From the NCBI RefSeq assembly GCF_027924965.1, contig NZ_AP027056.1, positions 186,001-250,000 on the forward strand: 64,000 nt of DNA. Direction: 5' to 3'. Both the position numbers and the translations under genes were made by a program. Shown here piece after piece: positions 17,413 through 26,110 of this stretch (position 1 is its first letter; each line of letters starts with the position of its first letter). The DNA comes from Limnohabitans sp. TEGF004 (GTDB lineage: Bacteria; Pseudomonadota; Gammaproteobacteria; Burkholderiales; Burkholderiaceae_C). A model generated the notes under the pieces. That model made no database searches. It saw only the letters and a list, made by a program, of their open reading frames with translations, and was not told the DNA's origin.

Positions 17413-18735
17413 ATGAAAATTCGTTCCCTCATGATGGCCGTGGCCGTTGCAGCAACTGGCTTGACCAGCGCTGTGGTCACCACATCCGCTCAAGCGCAAG
17501 CCAAAGAGCAGTTCTTCCCAGTGTTGCCTTACCGCACTGGCGCTTATGCACCCAACGGTGTGCCATGGGCCAACGGCTATGCCGACTATTTGAAAGTCAT
17601 CAACGCACGCGATGGCGGCATCAACGGCGTGAAGATCTCTTTTGAAGAGTGCGACACCGCCTATGCCACAGACCGTGGCGTGGAATGCTACGAGCGCTTG
17701 AAAGGCAAATCACAAGGCGCGATCTTCCAGCCTTTGTCGACTGGCATCACCTTCGCTTTGACTGAGAAAGCACCGAACGACAAAAACTCGCTCATCACTG
17801 GCGGCTATGGCCGTTCAGAGTCCAGCGATGGTCAAGTGTTCAAGTGGAACTTCCCATTGATGGGCACCTATTGGTCTGGCGCTGACATCATCATGCAGCA
17901 CATCACCAAAAAAGAAGGTGGCAACATCAAGGGCAAGAAGATCGCTTTGGTCTACCACGACAGCCCATACGGCAAAGAGCCAATCCCACTCTTGCAAGAG
18001 CGCGCCAAGATGCAAGGTTTCGACCTGCAACTTTTGCCCGTGACAGCACCTGGTGTTGAGCAAAAAGCCACTTGGTTGCAAGTGCGTCAAGCCCGTCCTG
18101 ACTACGTCTTGCTGTGGGGCTGGGGCGTGATGAACTCAGCTGCTTTGAAAGAAGCTGTGGCCACAGGCTACCCACGCGAAAAAATGTACGGCGTGTGGTG
18201 GTCAGCTGCTGAGCCAGACGTCAAAGACGTGGGCGAAGCTGCCAAAGGCTACAACGGCTTGGTGGTCACAGGTGAAGGCGGCAAGATCATTGCTGACATC
18301 AAGACACACGTGCATGGCAAAAAGACAGGCACAGGCCCCGTGGAAGAAGTGGGTTCAACCCTCTACAACCGTGGCATGGTCAGCGCAGCTTTGGCTGTGG
18401 AAGGTGTTCGCCAAGCCCAAACGCGTTTTGGCAAAGGCAAGGTCATGACGGGTGAACAAATCCGTTGGGGCTTGGAGAACTTGACGCTCGACCAAAAAGC
18501 ACTCGACAAGCTCGGCTTGGGCACGGTCATGAAACCACTCAGCACTTCGTGCTTAGACCACGAAGGTTCACGTTCTGCACGTGTTCACACATGGGACGGT
18601 AAGAAGTGGAACTTCACCTCTGACTGGATCGAGGCCGATGAATCCATCATCAAGCCATTGGTCAAGCAGTTCGCAGACAAGTACGCCACTGAGAAAAAAC
18701 TCACACGTCGTACAGCTGCAGATTGCCAGTCTTAA
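17413..18735 (+). CDS. ABC transporter periplasmic substrate-binding protein, LivK-like
   Basis: A 440-residue type I periplasmic binding protein. It has a clear Sec signal peptide (MKIRSLMMAVAVAATG, cleavage near SAQAQA) and then a Leu/Ile/Val-binding-fold sequence (FPVLPYRTGAYAPNG, INARDGGINGVKISFEECD). It is longer than E. coli LivK and of the type found beside acyl-CoA ligases in Burkholderiales, so it may bind an aromatic or fatty acid and not an amino acid. AAGGAGA lies upstream of ATG 17413. Hairpins follow the gene. Confidence 0.85.
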   Translation: MKIRSLMMAVAVAATGLTSAVVTTSAQAQAKEQFFPVLPYRTGAYAPNGVPWANGYADYLKVINARDGGINGVKISFEECDTAYATDRGVECYERLKGKSQGAIFQPLSTGITFALTEKAPNDKNSLITGGYGRSESSDGQVFKWNFPLMGTYWSGADIIMQHITKKEGGNIKGKKIALVYHDSPYGKEPIPLLQERAKMQGFDLQLLPVTAPGVEQKATWLQVRQARPDYVLLWGWGVMNSAALKEAVATGYPREKMYGVWWSAAEPDVKDVGEAAKGYNGLVVTGEGGKIIADIKTHVHGKKTGTGPVEEVGSTLYNRGMVSAALAVEGVRQAQTRFGKGKVMTGEQIRWGLENLTLDQKALDKLGLGTVMKPLSTSCLDHEGSRSARVHTWDGKKWNFTSDWIEADESIIKPLVKQFADKYATEKKLTRRTAADCQS

Positions 18736-18744
18736 TGTGACGCA

Positions 18745-18827
18745 CATCAGCCCGATGGGCTGATGATTTGGCGGCTCTCACGAGCCGCCAAACCTCAGAG
18801 GTAAACCTCCCGTTTGCTTTGAGGTTT
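18745..18827 (+). other. Three stem-loops between binding protein and livF
   Basis: CATCAGCCC-GAT-GGGCTGATG (18745-18765), a perfect 11-bp stem TTTGGCGGCTC/GAGCCGCCAAA (18767-18792) and AAACCTCA/TGAGGTTT (18790-18797 with 18820-18827) fill the gap. The second and third share bases and so exclude one another. No T-run follows. The likely role is to protect the upstream mRNA so the binding protein is made in excess over LivF. Confidence 0.65.
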
Positions 18828-18864
18828 GGTCCAGTCCAACAACGTTTTTTTAGCAAGGTAAGTT

Positions 18865-19674
18865 ATGAGCGCCAACAACATCGTTCTCAACGTCAATGGC
18901 ATTGAAGTCATTTACAACCACGTCATCTTGGTGCTCAAGGGCGTCTCGCTCAATGTGCCAGAAGGCAGCATCGTGTCTTTGCTGGGCGGTAACGGCGCTG
19001 GCAAAACCACCACCTTGCGGGCCATTTCCAACTTGCTGCAAGGCGAGCGCGGGGCGGTCACCAAAGGCAGCATTGAGTTGCGCGGCGAACGCATCGAAAA
19101 CCTGACCCCCGCTGACTTGGTCAAGCGTGGCGTGGTGCAGGTGATGGAAGGCCGTCACTGCTTTGCCCACTTGACCATCGAAGAGAACTTGCTGACTGGC
19201 AGCTACACGCGCAGCAGCAAAGGTGAGATTGAAGCCAACTTGGAGAAGGTCTACAACTACTTTCCTCGCTTGAAAACACGCCGCACATCACAAGCTGCCT
19301 ACACCTCGGGTGGCGAGCAGCAAATGTGCGCGATTGGACGCGCCATCATGGCCAACCCCAGCATGGTGTTGCTCGACGAACCTTCTATGGGCTTGGCCCC
19401 GCAAATCGTGGAAGAGGTGTTCAATATCGTGAAAGATTTGAACGAGAAAGAAAAAGTCACTTTTCTCATCGCTGAGCAAAACACCAACATGGCTTTGAAG
19501 TACGCCGACTACGGCTACATCATGGAGTCGGGCCGCATTGTGATGGACGGTGCTGCATCTGATCTGGCCAACAACGAAGACGTGAAAGAGTTCTACCTCG
19601 GTATGGGCGGAGGTGAGCGCAAGAGCTTCAAAGACGCCAAGAGCTACAAGCGCCGCAAGCGTTGGTTGGCATAA
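18865..19674 (+). CDS. livF: ABC transporter ATPase, LivF-like
   Basis: A 269-residue ATPase, second nucleotide-binding subunit of the importer. Walker A is GGNGAGKTTTL, signature is YTSGGEQQMCAIGRA, Walker B is LLDEPSMGLAP, and the H-loop position reads LIAEQNTNMALK with Gln-Asn near the usual switch, as in many LivF proteins. A basic carboxy tail (KSYKRRKRWLA) extends the usual 235-240-residue core. The PaaK-like ligase follows after 11 bases. Confidence 0.9.
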   Translation: MSANNIVLNVNGIEVIYNHVILVLKGVSLNVPEGSIVSLLGGNGAGKTTTLRAISNLLQGERGAVTKGSIELRGERIENLTPADLVKRGVVQVMEGRHCFAHLTIEENLLTGSYTRSSKGEIEANLEKVYNYFPRLKTRRTSQAAYTSGGEQQMCAIGRAIMANPSMVLLDEPSMGLAPQIVEEVFNIVKDLNEKEKVTFLIAEQNTNMALKYADYGYIMESGRIVMDGAASDLANNEDVKEFYLGMGGGERKSFKDAKSYKRRKRWLA

Positions 19675-19685
19675 GGGGCGCGCAC

Positions 19686-20930
19686 ATGTCCAAGCACTAC
19701 GACGCGCTCGAAACCCGCAACCCTGTCGAGCGCGAAGCGGCGCTCATGGCTGCGTTGCCTGCGCAAATCGCGCACGCACAAAAACATTCACCTGCATTTG
19801 CCAAATCTTTGGCAGGTGTGAACGCTGCCAGCGTGACCACCCGCGAAGCGTTGGCCAAATTGCCCGTGATTCGTAAATACGAGTTGTTGGCCCAACAGCA
19901 AGAGCAGCGCGCCACCAATGTGTTTGGTGGCTTTGCTGCCATTGGTTTTGGCAAGGCCATGCCGCGCGTGTTTGCCAGTCCCGGCACTATTTATGAGCCT
20001 GAAGGCGCACGTGCTGATTACTGGCGCATGGCCCGTGCCATTTACGCCGCAGGTTTCCGTCAAGGCGAACTCGCGCACAACTGCTTCAGTTACCACTTCA
20101 CGCCTGCGGGTTCGATGATGGAAACCGGCGCACACGCCATTGGTTGCACTGTGTTTGCGGGCGGCACGGGACAGACCGAACAGCAAGTGGATGCGATGGC
20201 CGAGCTAAAGCCTGCGGGCTACATCGGCACGCCCAGCTTCTTGAAAATCATTGTGGAAAAAGCCGCCGAGATGGGCGTGAAGTTGCCCAGCGTCACCAAA
20301 GCCTTGGTGTCTGGCGAAGCGTTCCCGCCTAGCTTGCGTGACTGGTTGGCTGAGCGTGGTGTTGCCGGTTATCAGTGCTACGCCACTGCCGACCTCGGTT
20401 TGATTGCGTATGAAACTGAAGCCCGCGAAGGCTTGGTGCTTGACGAAGGCGTGATTGTTGAAATCGTTCGCCCAGGCACCGGTGATCCTGTGCCCGAAGG
20501 TGAAGTGGGTGAGTTGGTGGTGACCTCACTCAACCCCGATTACCCACTGATTCGTTTTGGCACAGGCGACTTGTCCGCTGTGCTGCCAGGCCAATGCCCC
20601 ACAGGTCGCACCAACGTGCGCATCAAAGGCTGGATGGGACGTGCCGACCAAACCACCAAGGTGCGTGGCATGTTCGTGCACCCAGGCCAAGTGGCTGAGG
20701 TGGTCAAGCGTTTCCCCGAAATCAAACGCGCGCGTTTGGTGGTGACGGGCGAGATGGCCAACGACCAAATGAGCCTCAGGGTGGAAGCGCAAGACGTGGA
20801 TGGTTTGGCTGCAAAAATTGGCGATGCCGTGCGCGACATCACCAAGCTACGTGCCGATGTGACGCTGGTGGCCATGGGCAGTTTGCCCAACGATGGCAAG
20901 GTGATTGAAGACGCGCGAACGTATCAATAA
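19686..20930 (+). CDS. Phenylacetate-CoA ligase (PaaK)-like protein
   Basis: A 414-residue member of the PaaK branch of the ANL superfamily. Visible are YATADLGLIAYE (A5 region), RFGTGDLSAVLPG, GWMGRADQTTKVRGMFVHPGQV (A8 and hinge) and a carboxy PaaK-type domain. The P-loop region reads FASPGTIYEPEG where canonical enzymes have SSGTTGKP, so ATP use may differ. It ends the import operon, and ATG 19686 follows AAGGGG with 7-base spacing; an earlier ATG at 19662 lies inside livF. Probable role: CoA activation of the imported acid or a related step. Confidence 0.75.
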   Translation: MSKHYDALETRNPVEREAALMAALPAQIAHAQKHSPAFAKSLAGVNAASVTTREALAKLPVIRKYELLAQQQEQRATNVFGGFAAIGFGKAMPRVFASPGTIYEPEGARADYWRMARAIYAAGFRQGELAHNCFSYHFTPAGSMMETGAHAIGCTVFAGGTGQTEQQVDAMAELKPAGYIGTPSFLKIIVEKAAEMGVKLPSVTKALVSGEAFPPSLRDWLAERGVAGYQCYATADLGLIAYETEAREGLVLDEGVIVEIVRPGTGDPVPEGEVGELVVTSLNPDYPLIRFGTGDLSAVLPGQCPTGRTNVRIKGWMGRADQTTKVRGMFVHPGQVAEVVKRFPEIKRARLVVTGEMANDQMSLRVEAQDVDGLAAKIGDAVRDITKLRADVTLVAMGSLPNDGKVIEDARTYQ

Positions 20931-21035
20931 GTACGCACTAATAAAAGCCTTTGAGGGATGGGGAAATAAGTAATTTCCGTCATGAAAATGACCCTTGATC
21001 GGCTCTAATACAGGTTCCGTTATTAAGGAGACTTC

Positions 21036-22016
21036 ATGAAAAAATTGTTCGCTTTGAGCGTGTTAGCGTTGGTCACATTGACAGGCGCAAACGCCGCAGA
21101 TTTCCCCATCAAAGACAAGCCCGTCACCATCGTGGTGCCGTTCGCTGCGGGTGGTCCAACTGACCGTGTGGCACGCGATTTGGCTGAAGCCATGCGCAAG
21201 CCTTTGGGCACCACCGTGGTGGTCGAGAACGTGGCAGGCGCTGGCGGCACGATTGGCGCCAACAAAGTTGCCAAGGCCCCACAAGATGGCCACACCATCT
21301 TCTTGCACCACATCGGCATGGCCACTTCGCCAGCCCTGTATCGCAAACTGCCTTACAACACGCTCGAAGATTTCGAATACTTGGGCATGGTCAACGACGT
21401 GCCTATGACCTTGATCGGTCGCCCCACTTTGCCAGCCAACAACTACAAAGAATTGGCCACTTGGATCGAGCAAAACAAAGGCAAGATCAATTTGGGCAAC
21501 GCTGGTTTGGGCGCCGCCTCACACCTGTGTGGCTTGATGTTCCAAAGCGCTTTGAAAGTGGACATGACCACTGTGCCTTACAAAGGTACTGCGCCTGCTA
21601 TGAACGACCTCATGGGCGGCCAAATCGATTTGTTGTGTGACCAAACCACCAACACCACAGGTCAAATCGAAGGCAAAACCGTCAAGGCTTTTGCGGTGAC
21701 AACTGCAAAGCGCTTGACAACGCCTGCACTGAAAGACTTGCCTACCCTGCAAGAGTCTGGCCTCAAAGGTTTTGAAGTCACCATTTGGCACGGTTTGTAC
21801 GCCCCTAAAGGCACACCTGCTGACATCACGACTCAAATCAACAAAGCCCTCAAGGTTGCTTTGAAAGATCCAGAGTTCATCAAGAAGCAACAAGCCTTGG
21901 GTGCTGTGGTCGTGAGCGACAAGCGCGCTGACGCTGCTGAACACAAGAAGTTTGTGGCTGCTGAAATCGCCAAGTGGGGTCCTGTCATCCAGGCCGCTGG
22001 CGTGTACGCTGACTGA
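21036..22016 (+). CDS. Bug-family tricarboxylate/solute-binding protein
   Basis: A 326-residue periplasmic binding protein of the tripartite tricarboxylate (TctC/Bug) type, a family greatly expanded in Burkholderiales. The signal peptide is MKKLFALSVLALVTLTGANA; mature features are PVTIVVPFAAGGPTDRVARDL and VVENVAGAGGTIGANKVAKA, the ligand-clamp loops. No TctA/TctB membrane genes are adjacent, which is common for orphan Bug proteins. AAGGAGA precedes ATG 21036. A 105-base gap before it shows no clear promoter, and a terminator follows. Confidence 0.88.
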   Translation: MKKLFALSVLALVTLTGANAADFPIKDKPVTIVVPFAAGGPTDRVARDLAEAMRKPLGTTVVVENVAGAGGTIGANKVAKAPQDGHTIFLHHIGMATSPALYRKLPYNTLEDFEYLGMVNDVPMTLIGRPTLPANNYKELATWIEQNKGKINLGNAGLGAASHLCGLMFQSALKVDMTTVPYKGTAPAMNDLMGGQIDLLCDQTTNTTGQIEGKTVKAFAVTTAKRLTTPALKDLPTLQESGLKGFEVTIWHGLYAPKGTPADITTQINKALKVALKDPEFIKKQQALGAVVVSDKRADAAEHKKFVAAEIAKWGPVIQAAGVYAD

Positions 22017-22043
22017 TCAAAGCCGCTAGGTTTTGATCAAATG

Positions 22044-22069
22044 AAAAGCCACCCTCGGGTGGCTTTTTT
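22044..22069. terminator. Terminator between Bug and kinase-Usp genes
   Basis: AAAAGCCACC pairs with GGTGGCTTTT around a CTCG tetraloop and is followed by further Ts; the A-run on the other side makes it usable from both strands. It separates the converging genes ending at 22016 and 22082. Confidence 0.88.
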
Positions 22070-22081
22070 CATGGGCATTTA

Positions 22082-23515
22082 TCAGGCGTTGAGGTGTTCA
22101 AACGGCAATGCTTGCTTCACCAAAATCACCGTGCACGGCGCTTCCATCGCCACCTTGATGGGCACCGTGGCCACAAAACGTTGCATTTGCAAACCATGCG
22201 TGGCCGCACCCATGACGATCATGCTCACGTTGTTGCCTTCTGCATAGCGCACGAGGGCGTTGGCCACATCGCTGGCTTCGAGCACATGGAACGAGGTTTG
22301 GTGTGTGCCCATGTCCAAAGGTTGGGCCCATTGGTGCAGCATCGTGAGGTATTGGCGATGCACCGAGGTCTCGCTCTTGTCACTTTCAGATGCGCTGGTT
22401 TGGTTGGGCGAAATCACCGTCACCACTGCCAGCCGAGCACCTGGGCGAATGCCCAGCGAACGTGCCACGGCTTGGCGCAGTGAATACAAGGTGGCATCAC
22501 TGGCCTCATGGTGCGGCACGGCCACCATCAGGATGGGCACTTCGTCAATTTGCTGCGAAGGCAATGGGCTGGGCTGGTAGTGCATGCCTGCCGCCTTGAG
22601 CCAGCGTTTGAAGTGGGTGAAGAACGGCGTGCCTTCCAGTTGTTTGCCGCGCTTGGTGACTTTCACCTGCTCAGGGTGTTCCAAGTCAAATGCCAAATGC
22701 GCGGCCGATGGGTAGCGCTTGACCGCCTCGGGCTCTAGGCAGCGCAACACCACCTCTTGCAACCACTCGGGCAAGTCGTCGCGCAAGCGGCGTGGCGGGG
22801 TCGGGTCCATCCACAAACGTTGGCGCATGCCGCCATCGGTTTGCGGATTGCCAAAAGGCAATTCGCCGGTGGCCAATTCGTACAGCATCACACCAATGGC
22901 AAAGATGTCGCTGCGCGGGTCCCCGCGCACGCCCACCACTTGTTCGGGGGCAATCCACGCGGGTGATCCCACGGCCTTGCGCAGCTCTTCGGCCAGCAAG
23001 TCGGGGTAGTGCGCGTGGGATGACAAACCAAAGTCCAGCAACACGGCGTGGCCGTTTGGGTGCATCAGCACGTTGGCGGGCTTGATGTCGAGGTGGCAGG
23101 TGTTTTGTTGGTGCAGGCTGTGTGCGGCGCGTGCGATGGCTGCGCCGAGGCGTGTGATGTCACTCACTTCTGCGCGCGTGCGGTGGTGCGTGTGCGCATC
23201 CAGCACTTGCTGCAAGGTCTGCCCTGGCACATGCTCCATCACCAAATAGGGCAGGTTCACCAAATCGCCTGCGGCCACAAAGCGTGGCACATGTGTGCCG
23301 TGCAGCACTTGCAAGATTTGGTGTTCGACCTCGAAACCCACAATGTTTTCTGCGCCATCGCCTGCGGTCATGCGGGGGACTTTCATCACCATGTCAAACG
23401 GCGCGGGGCGCTCGTCGGCATAGGTCACTTTGTAGATGTGTGCCATGCCGCCCGCATGCAAGCAAGCGCCGATGCGAAACCCGTCCAACTCGGTGCCTGC
23501 TTCTAAGCGTTTCAT
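22082..23515 (-). CDS. Ser/Thr protein kinase fused to universal stress protein domain
   Basis: A 477-residue two-domain protein. Residues about 10-275 form a Hanks-type kinase: glycine-rich ACLHAGGMAHIY, Lys in MVMKVPRM, catalytic loop CHLDIKPANVL (HLD in place of HRD), metal-binding LLDFGLS and the APE-like SPAWIAPEQVVG. Residues about 330-470 form a Usp domain (VPILMVAVPH at the start; VSMIVMGAATHGLQ near the nucleotide-binding G-x2-G-x9-G region; PCTVILVK at the end). Its start overlaps the upstream phosphoesterase stop by 4 bases (ATGA), so the two are coupled. The input signal is unknown. Confidence 0.87.
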   Translation of the reverse strand: MKRLEAGTELDGFRIGACLHAGGMAHIYKVTYADERPAPFDMVMKVPRMTAGDGAENIVGFEVEHQILQVLHGTHVPRFVAAGDLVNLPYLVMEHVPGQTLQQVLDAHTHHRTRAEVSDITRLGAAIARAAHSLHQQNTCHLDIKPANVLMHPNGHAVLLDFGLSSHAHYPDLLAEELRKAVGSPAWIAPEQVVGVRGDPRSDIFAIGVMLYELATGELPFGNPQTDGGMRQRLWMDPTPPRRLRDDLPEWLQEVVLRCLEPEAVKRYPSAAHLAFDLEHPEQVKVTKRGKQLEGTPFFTHFKRWLKAAGMHYQPSPLPSQQIDEVPILMVAVPHHEASDATLYSLRQAVARSLGIRPGARLAVVTVISPNQTSASESDKSETSVHRQYLTMLHQWAQPLDMGTHQTSFHVLEASDVANALVRYAEGNNVSMIVMGAATHGLQMQRFVATVPIKVAMEAPCTVILVKQALPFEHLNA

Positions 23516-24276
23516 TTACCGGTCTCCAAGCGTTGGGCAAAAAATTCGGGCAAGCCAGCTTCGCGCACAGCGCGAGCGGCGGCGCGGTGGTCATAGGCCA
23601 CGCGGTGGAAGGTGAGCTTGGCCGCGGTGCTGTCAAACACGGCGTACATGGCGCGTGGGTTGCCATCGCGTGGCTGGCCCACCGAGCCAATCGTGGCAAT
23701 CCATTGGCGGTGTTTGGGTGTGGGGATGGGCACGCCAGGCGCAGGTTTGAACGCCATCAGTTGGCGACCCGTGCCTCGGTAGTACAACGATTGGTGATGC
23801 ACATGGCCACCAAACACATAGCGCACATCGGGGTGGGCGCAGGCTGCATCTAGGCTCAGGCCTGCGGTGCGTTCGTCTTCTACATAACGCCAACGCTCAG
23901 GGGCATCCGCGCTGGCGTGGACCAACACCATCTGATCGACCTGCGCGGTGAGCGGCAAGATTTCCAGCCAAAACCGCTGCGCGGGTGACAGCTGGTTGTG
24001 CGTCCATTCCGCCGTTTGACTGCCCAGCGAAGGGTTGGGGTTGGCCGAGTTGATGTGGTGCGTTTGAATCAGCTCTTCGTGGTTGCCACGCAGCACGATG
24101 GCGCCGTCTTGTTGCAGCTTTTGGCAACGTGCCACCACCTCACCTGGAAATGCACCATAGCTCACCAAATCACCCAGCAGCGCCACGCGCTCAACGCCTT
24201 GTGTGTGTGCGTGAGCCAAGCACGCGTCAAGCGCGTGCAAGTTGCTGTGAATGTCTGAGAGCAGGGCGTATTTCAT
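23512..24276 (-). CDS. Metallophosphoesterase (YfcE/DNA-repair-exonuclease-like)
   Basis: A 254-residue calcineurin-like phosphoesterase. Metal motifs are LLSDIHSN (D-x-H), LLGDLVSYG (GD-x-x), LRGNHEE (GNHE) and later VHASADAP and VFGGHVHHQSLY (GHTH-like). The start is ATG 24276, giving MKYALLSDIHSN, as in the family; a longer open frame upstream adds non-homologous sequence. Coupled to the kinase-Usp gene, it could act as the opposing phosphatase or on nucleotides; that link is inference. Confidence 0.85.
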   Translation of the reverse strand: MKYALLSDIHSNLHALDACLAHAHTQGVERVALLGDLVSYGAFPGEVVARCQKLQQDGAIVLRGNHEELIQTHHINSANPNPSLGSQTAEWTHNQLSPAQRFWLEILPLTAQVDQMVLVHASADAPERWRYVEDERTAGLSLDAACAHPDVRYVFGGHVHHQSLYYRGTGRQLMAFKPAPGVPIPTPKHRQWIATIGSVGQPRDGNPRAMYAVFDSTAAKLTFHRVAYDHRAAARAVREAGLPEFFAQRLETGK

Positions 24277-24308
24277 CGCCAGCGTACGACGCGAGGGTTG
24301 ACGGTGGC

Positions 24309-25157
24309 TTAGTAGGTGTACACGCCTTTGCCGGTCTTGCGACCGAGCTGGCCAGCAGCCACCATCTCTTTGAGCAAGGGGCAAGCGCGGTATTTGCTGT
24401 CACCAAACTCTTGCAAGTACACGTCCATCACGGCCACACACACATCCAGGCCAATCATGTCAGCCAAGGCCAATGGGCCGATGGGTTGGTTGCAACCGAG
24501 CTTCATGCCTGCATCGATGTCTTCGGCGGTGGCCACACCTTCGGCCAACACAAAGAAAGCTTCGTTGATCATGGGCACCAAGATGCGGTTGACCACAAAG
24601 CCAGGAGCGTTCTTCACGGTGATGGGGCTCTTACCCAAGCGTGTGGACAAGTCATGCACGGCCGCGTGTGTGGCATCAGACGTTTGCAAGCCACGGATGA
24701 TTTCAACCAAGGCCATCATCGGCACGGGGTTGAAAAAGTGCATGCCAATGAAGCGGTCGGCACGGGTGGTGACGGCGGCTAGCTTGGTGATGGAGATAGA
24801 TGATGTGTTGGACGCGATGATGGCTTCAGGGGCCAGCATGCCGTCGAGTTGCTTGACGATTTTGACCTTGAGGTCGTAGTTCTCAGTCGCTGCTTCGATG
24901 ACCAGTTGCGCGCCTTTGAGGTCGTCGTAACTGGTGCTGGTTTTGATGCGCGACAAGGCAGTGGCTTTGTCGGCTTCGGTGATTTTTTCTTTCTTGATCA
25001 AACGGTCCAAGCTGCCCGCCACAGTGGCGAGGCCTTTGGCCACGGCTGCGTCAGAGATGTCGACCATCACCACGTTCACGCCAGACACAGCACATGCTTG
25101 TGCGATGCCGTTGCCCATGGTGCCAGCGCCGATGATGCCTACGGTTTGAATGCTCAT
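24309..25157 (-). CDS. 3-hydroxybutyryl-CoA dehydrogenase
   Basis: A 282-residue NAD(P)-dependent dehydrogenase of the HBDH/PaaH type acting on 3-hydroxyacyl-CoA in the cytosol. The Rossmann motif is VGIIGAGTMGNGIAQACA, the conserved active-site stretch is SNTSSISITKLAA followed by IGMHFFNPVPMMALVEII (catalytic His), and NAPGFVVNRILVPMINEA is the carboxy-domain hallmark. ATG 25157 has AAGGA upstream and is chosen over 25196. It leads a minus-strand group with the phosphoesterase and kinase-Usp genes. Confidence 0.92.
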   Translation of the reverse strand: MSIQTVGIIGAGTMGNGIAQACAVSGVNVVMVDISDAAVAKGLATVAGSLDRLIKKEKITEADKATALSRIKTSTSYDDLKGAQLVIEAATENYDLKVKIVKQLDGMLAPEAIIASNTSSISITKLAAVTTRADRFIGMHFFNPVPMMALVEIIRGLQTSDATHAAVHDLSTRLGKSPITVKNAPGFVVNRILVPMINEAFFVLAEGVATAEDIDAGMKLGCNQPIGPLALADMIGLDVCVAVMDVYLQEFGDSKYRACPLLKEMVAAGQLGRKTGKGVYTY

Positions 25158-25250
25158 TGGGAAATCCTTGTTTTGTCGGTTGAATTGATAAATCAATATT
25201 AGCGGGGGAAGGGTTGCGTTTGGCTGACGTGCGTCAATTTCTTGTGCTCC

Positions 25251-25322
25251 AGCGAGTTGGCTTGGGGCGTCTTCCTCATGCTGGAGTACCAGAAATCGTC
25301 AGCCGCCCCAAGCCAACTCGCT
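25251..25322. repeat. Perfect 19-bp inverted repeat, 34-base spacer
   Basis: AGCGAGTTGGCTTGGGGCG at 25251-25269 is exactly complementary to 25304-25322. A nested pair CTCCAGC (25247-25253) and GCTGGAG (25280-25286) offers an alternative fold. No T-run is present on either side. It lies between the 3-hydroxybutyryl-CoA dehydrogenase start and the exporter permease stop. Confidence 0.9.
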
Positions 25323-25331
25323 TACGGGTAG

Positions 25332-26105
25332 TTAAGCGCGAAAGCGTTTCTTCGTTAGGTGAAGGGCGATCTTCCAAGCGACCACTGTGTAGACGGCCAG
25401 CACCCCTAGGTGTAACGCTGTATTCGTGGGCCACTGGTCAAGGAATAAAGGGCGTACCAATGCAATGGCTTGGGTGAGGGGCAGCCATTCTGAGATGTCG
25501 CGCACGATGCCGGGCAGCTGATCACGCGGGAAGAACACGCCGCTCAAGAACATCATGGGTGTGAGGAACAGCGTGAAGTAGTAGGTAAAGAAGTCATAGC
25601 CTTTGGCCAGTGCATTGAAGATGAGCGCGATGCAGCTGAAGGTGATGCCCACGCACAAAAGGATCGGCCACGCGGCCAAAAGCTTCCAGCTTTGGGTGAT
25701 GCCCAGTGCAAACATCACGCCCAAAATGGCGGTGATGGTGAACAGGGCTTTGAAGGCCGCCCACAACATTTCGGCCAAGAGCACATCGTCCAAACGCATG
25801 GGGGCGTTCAAGATGCCGTCCCAAGTTTTTTGCACATGCATGCGCGAGAAGGCCGAGTACAGCGCTTCAAACGTCGCAGCATTCATGGCGCTCATGCAGA
25901 TGGAGCCGCTGGCCAAAAACAAGATGTAAGGGACTTTTTGTTCGTCCAAAGTCACTTCGCCAACTAGGGCGCCAAGACCGTAGCCAAAGGCAACGAGCCA
26001 CATCAAAGGTTCGGCAATGTTGGCCACGAGGCTGGGAATAGCCAGCTTGCGCCAGACCAAGAGGTTGCGCAAGAAGACGGGCCAGAAACGGAAATAGGTG
26101 TGCAT
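25332..26105 (-). CDS. ABC-2 type exporter permease, NodJ-like
   Basis: A 257-residue inner-membrane protein with six hydrophobic segments. The sequence around FLRNLLVWRKLAIPSLVANIAEPLM, FSRMHVQKTWDGILNAP and LFLTPMMFLSGVFFPRDQLP matches the NodJ branch of ABC-2 permeases. In rhizobia NodIJ export Nod factors; in non-symbiotic betaproteobacteria the homologues export unknown lipids or glycans. Its ATPase partner lies 5 bases upstream in the same operon. Confidence 0.86.
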   Translation of the reverse strand: MHTYFRFWPVFLRNLLVWRKLAIPSLVANIAEPLMWLVAFGYGLGALVGEVTLDEQKVPYILFLASGSICMSAMNAATFEALYSAFSRMHVQKTWDGILNAPMRLDDVLLAEMLWAAFKALFTITAILGVMFALGITQSWKLLAAWPILLCVGITFSCIALIFNALAKGYDFFTYYFTLFLTPMMFLSGVFFPRDQLPGIVRDISEWLPLTQAIALVRPLFLDQWPTNTALHLGVLAVYTVVAWKIALHLTKKRFRA

Positions 26106-26110
26106 CGCGA

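Noticed and set aside
25251..25322. Inverted repeat as the ends of an insertion sequence
   Set aside because: The spacer is only 34 bases, there is no transposase, and no flanking target duplication is visible.
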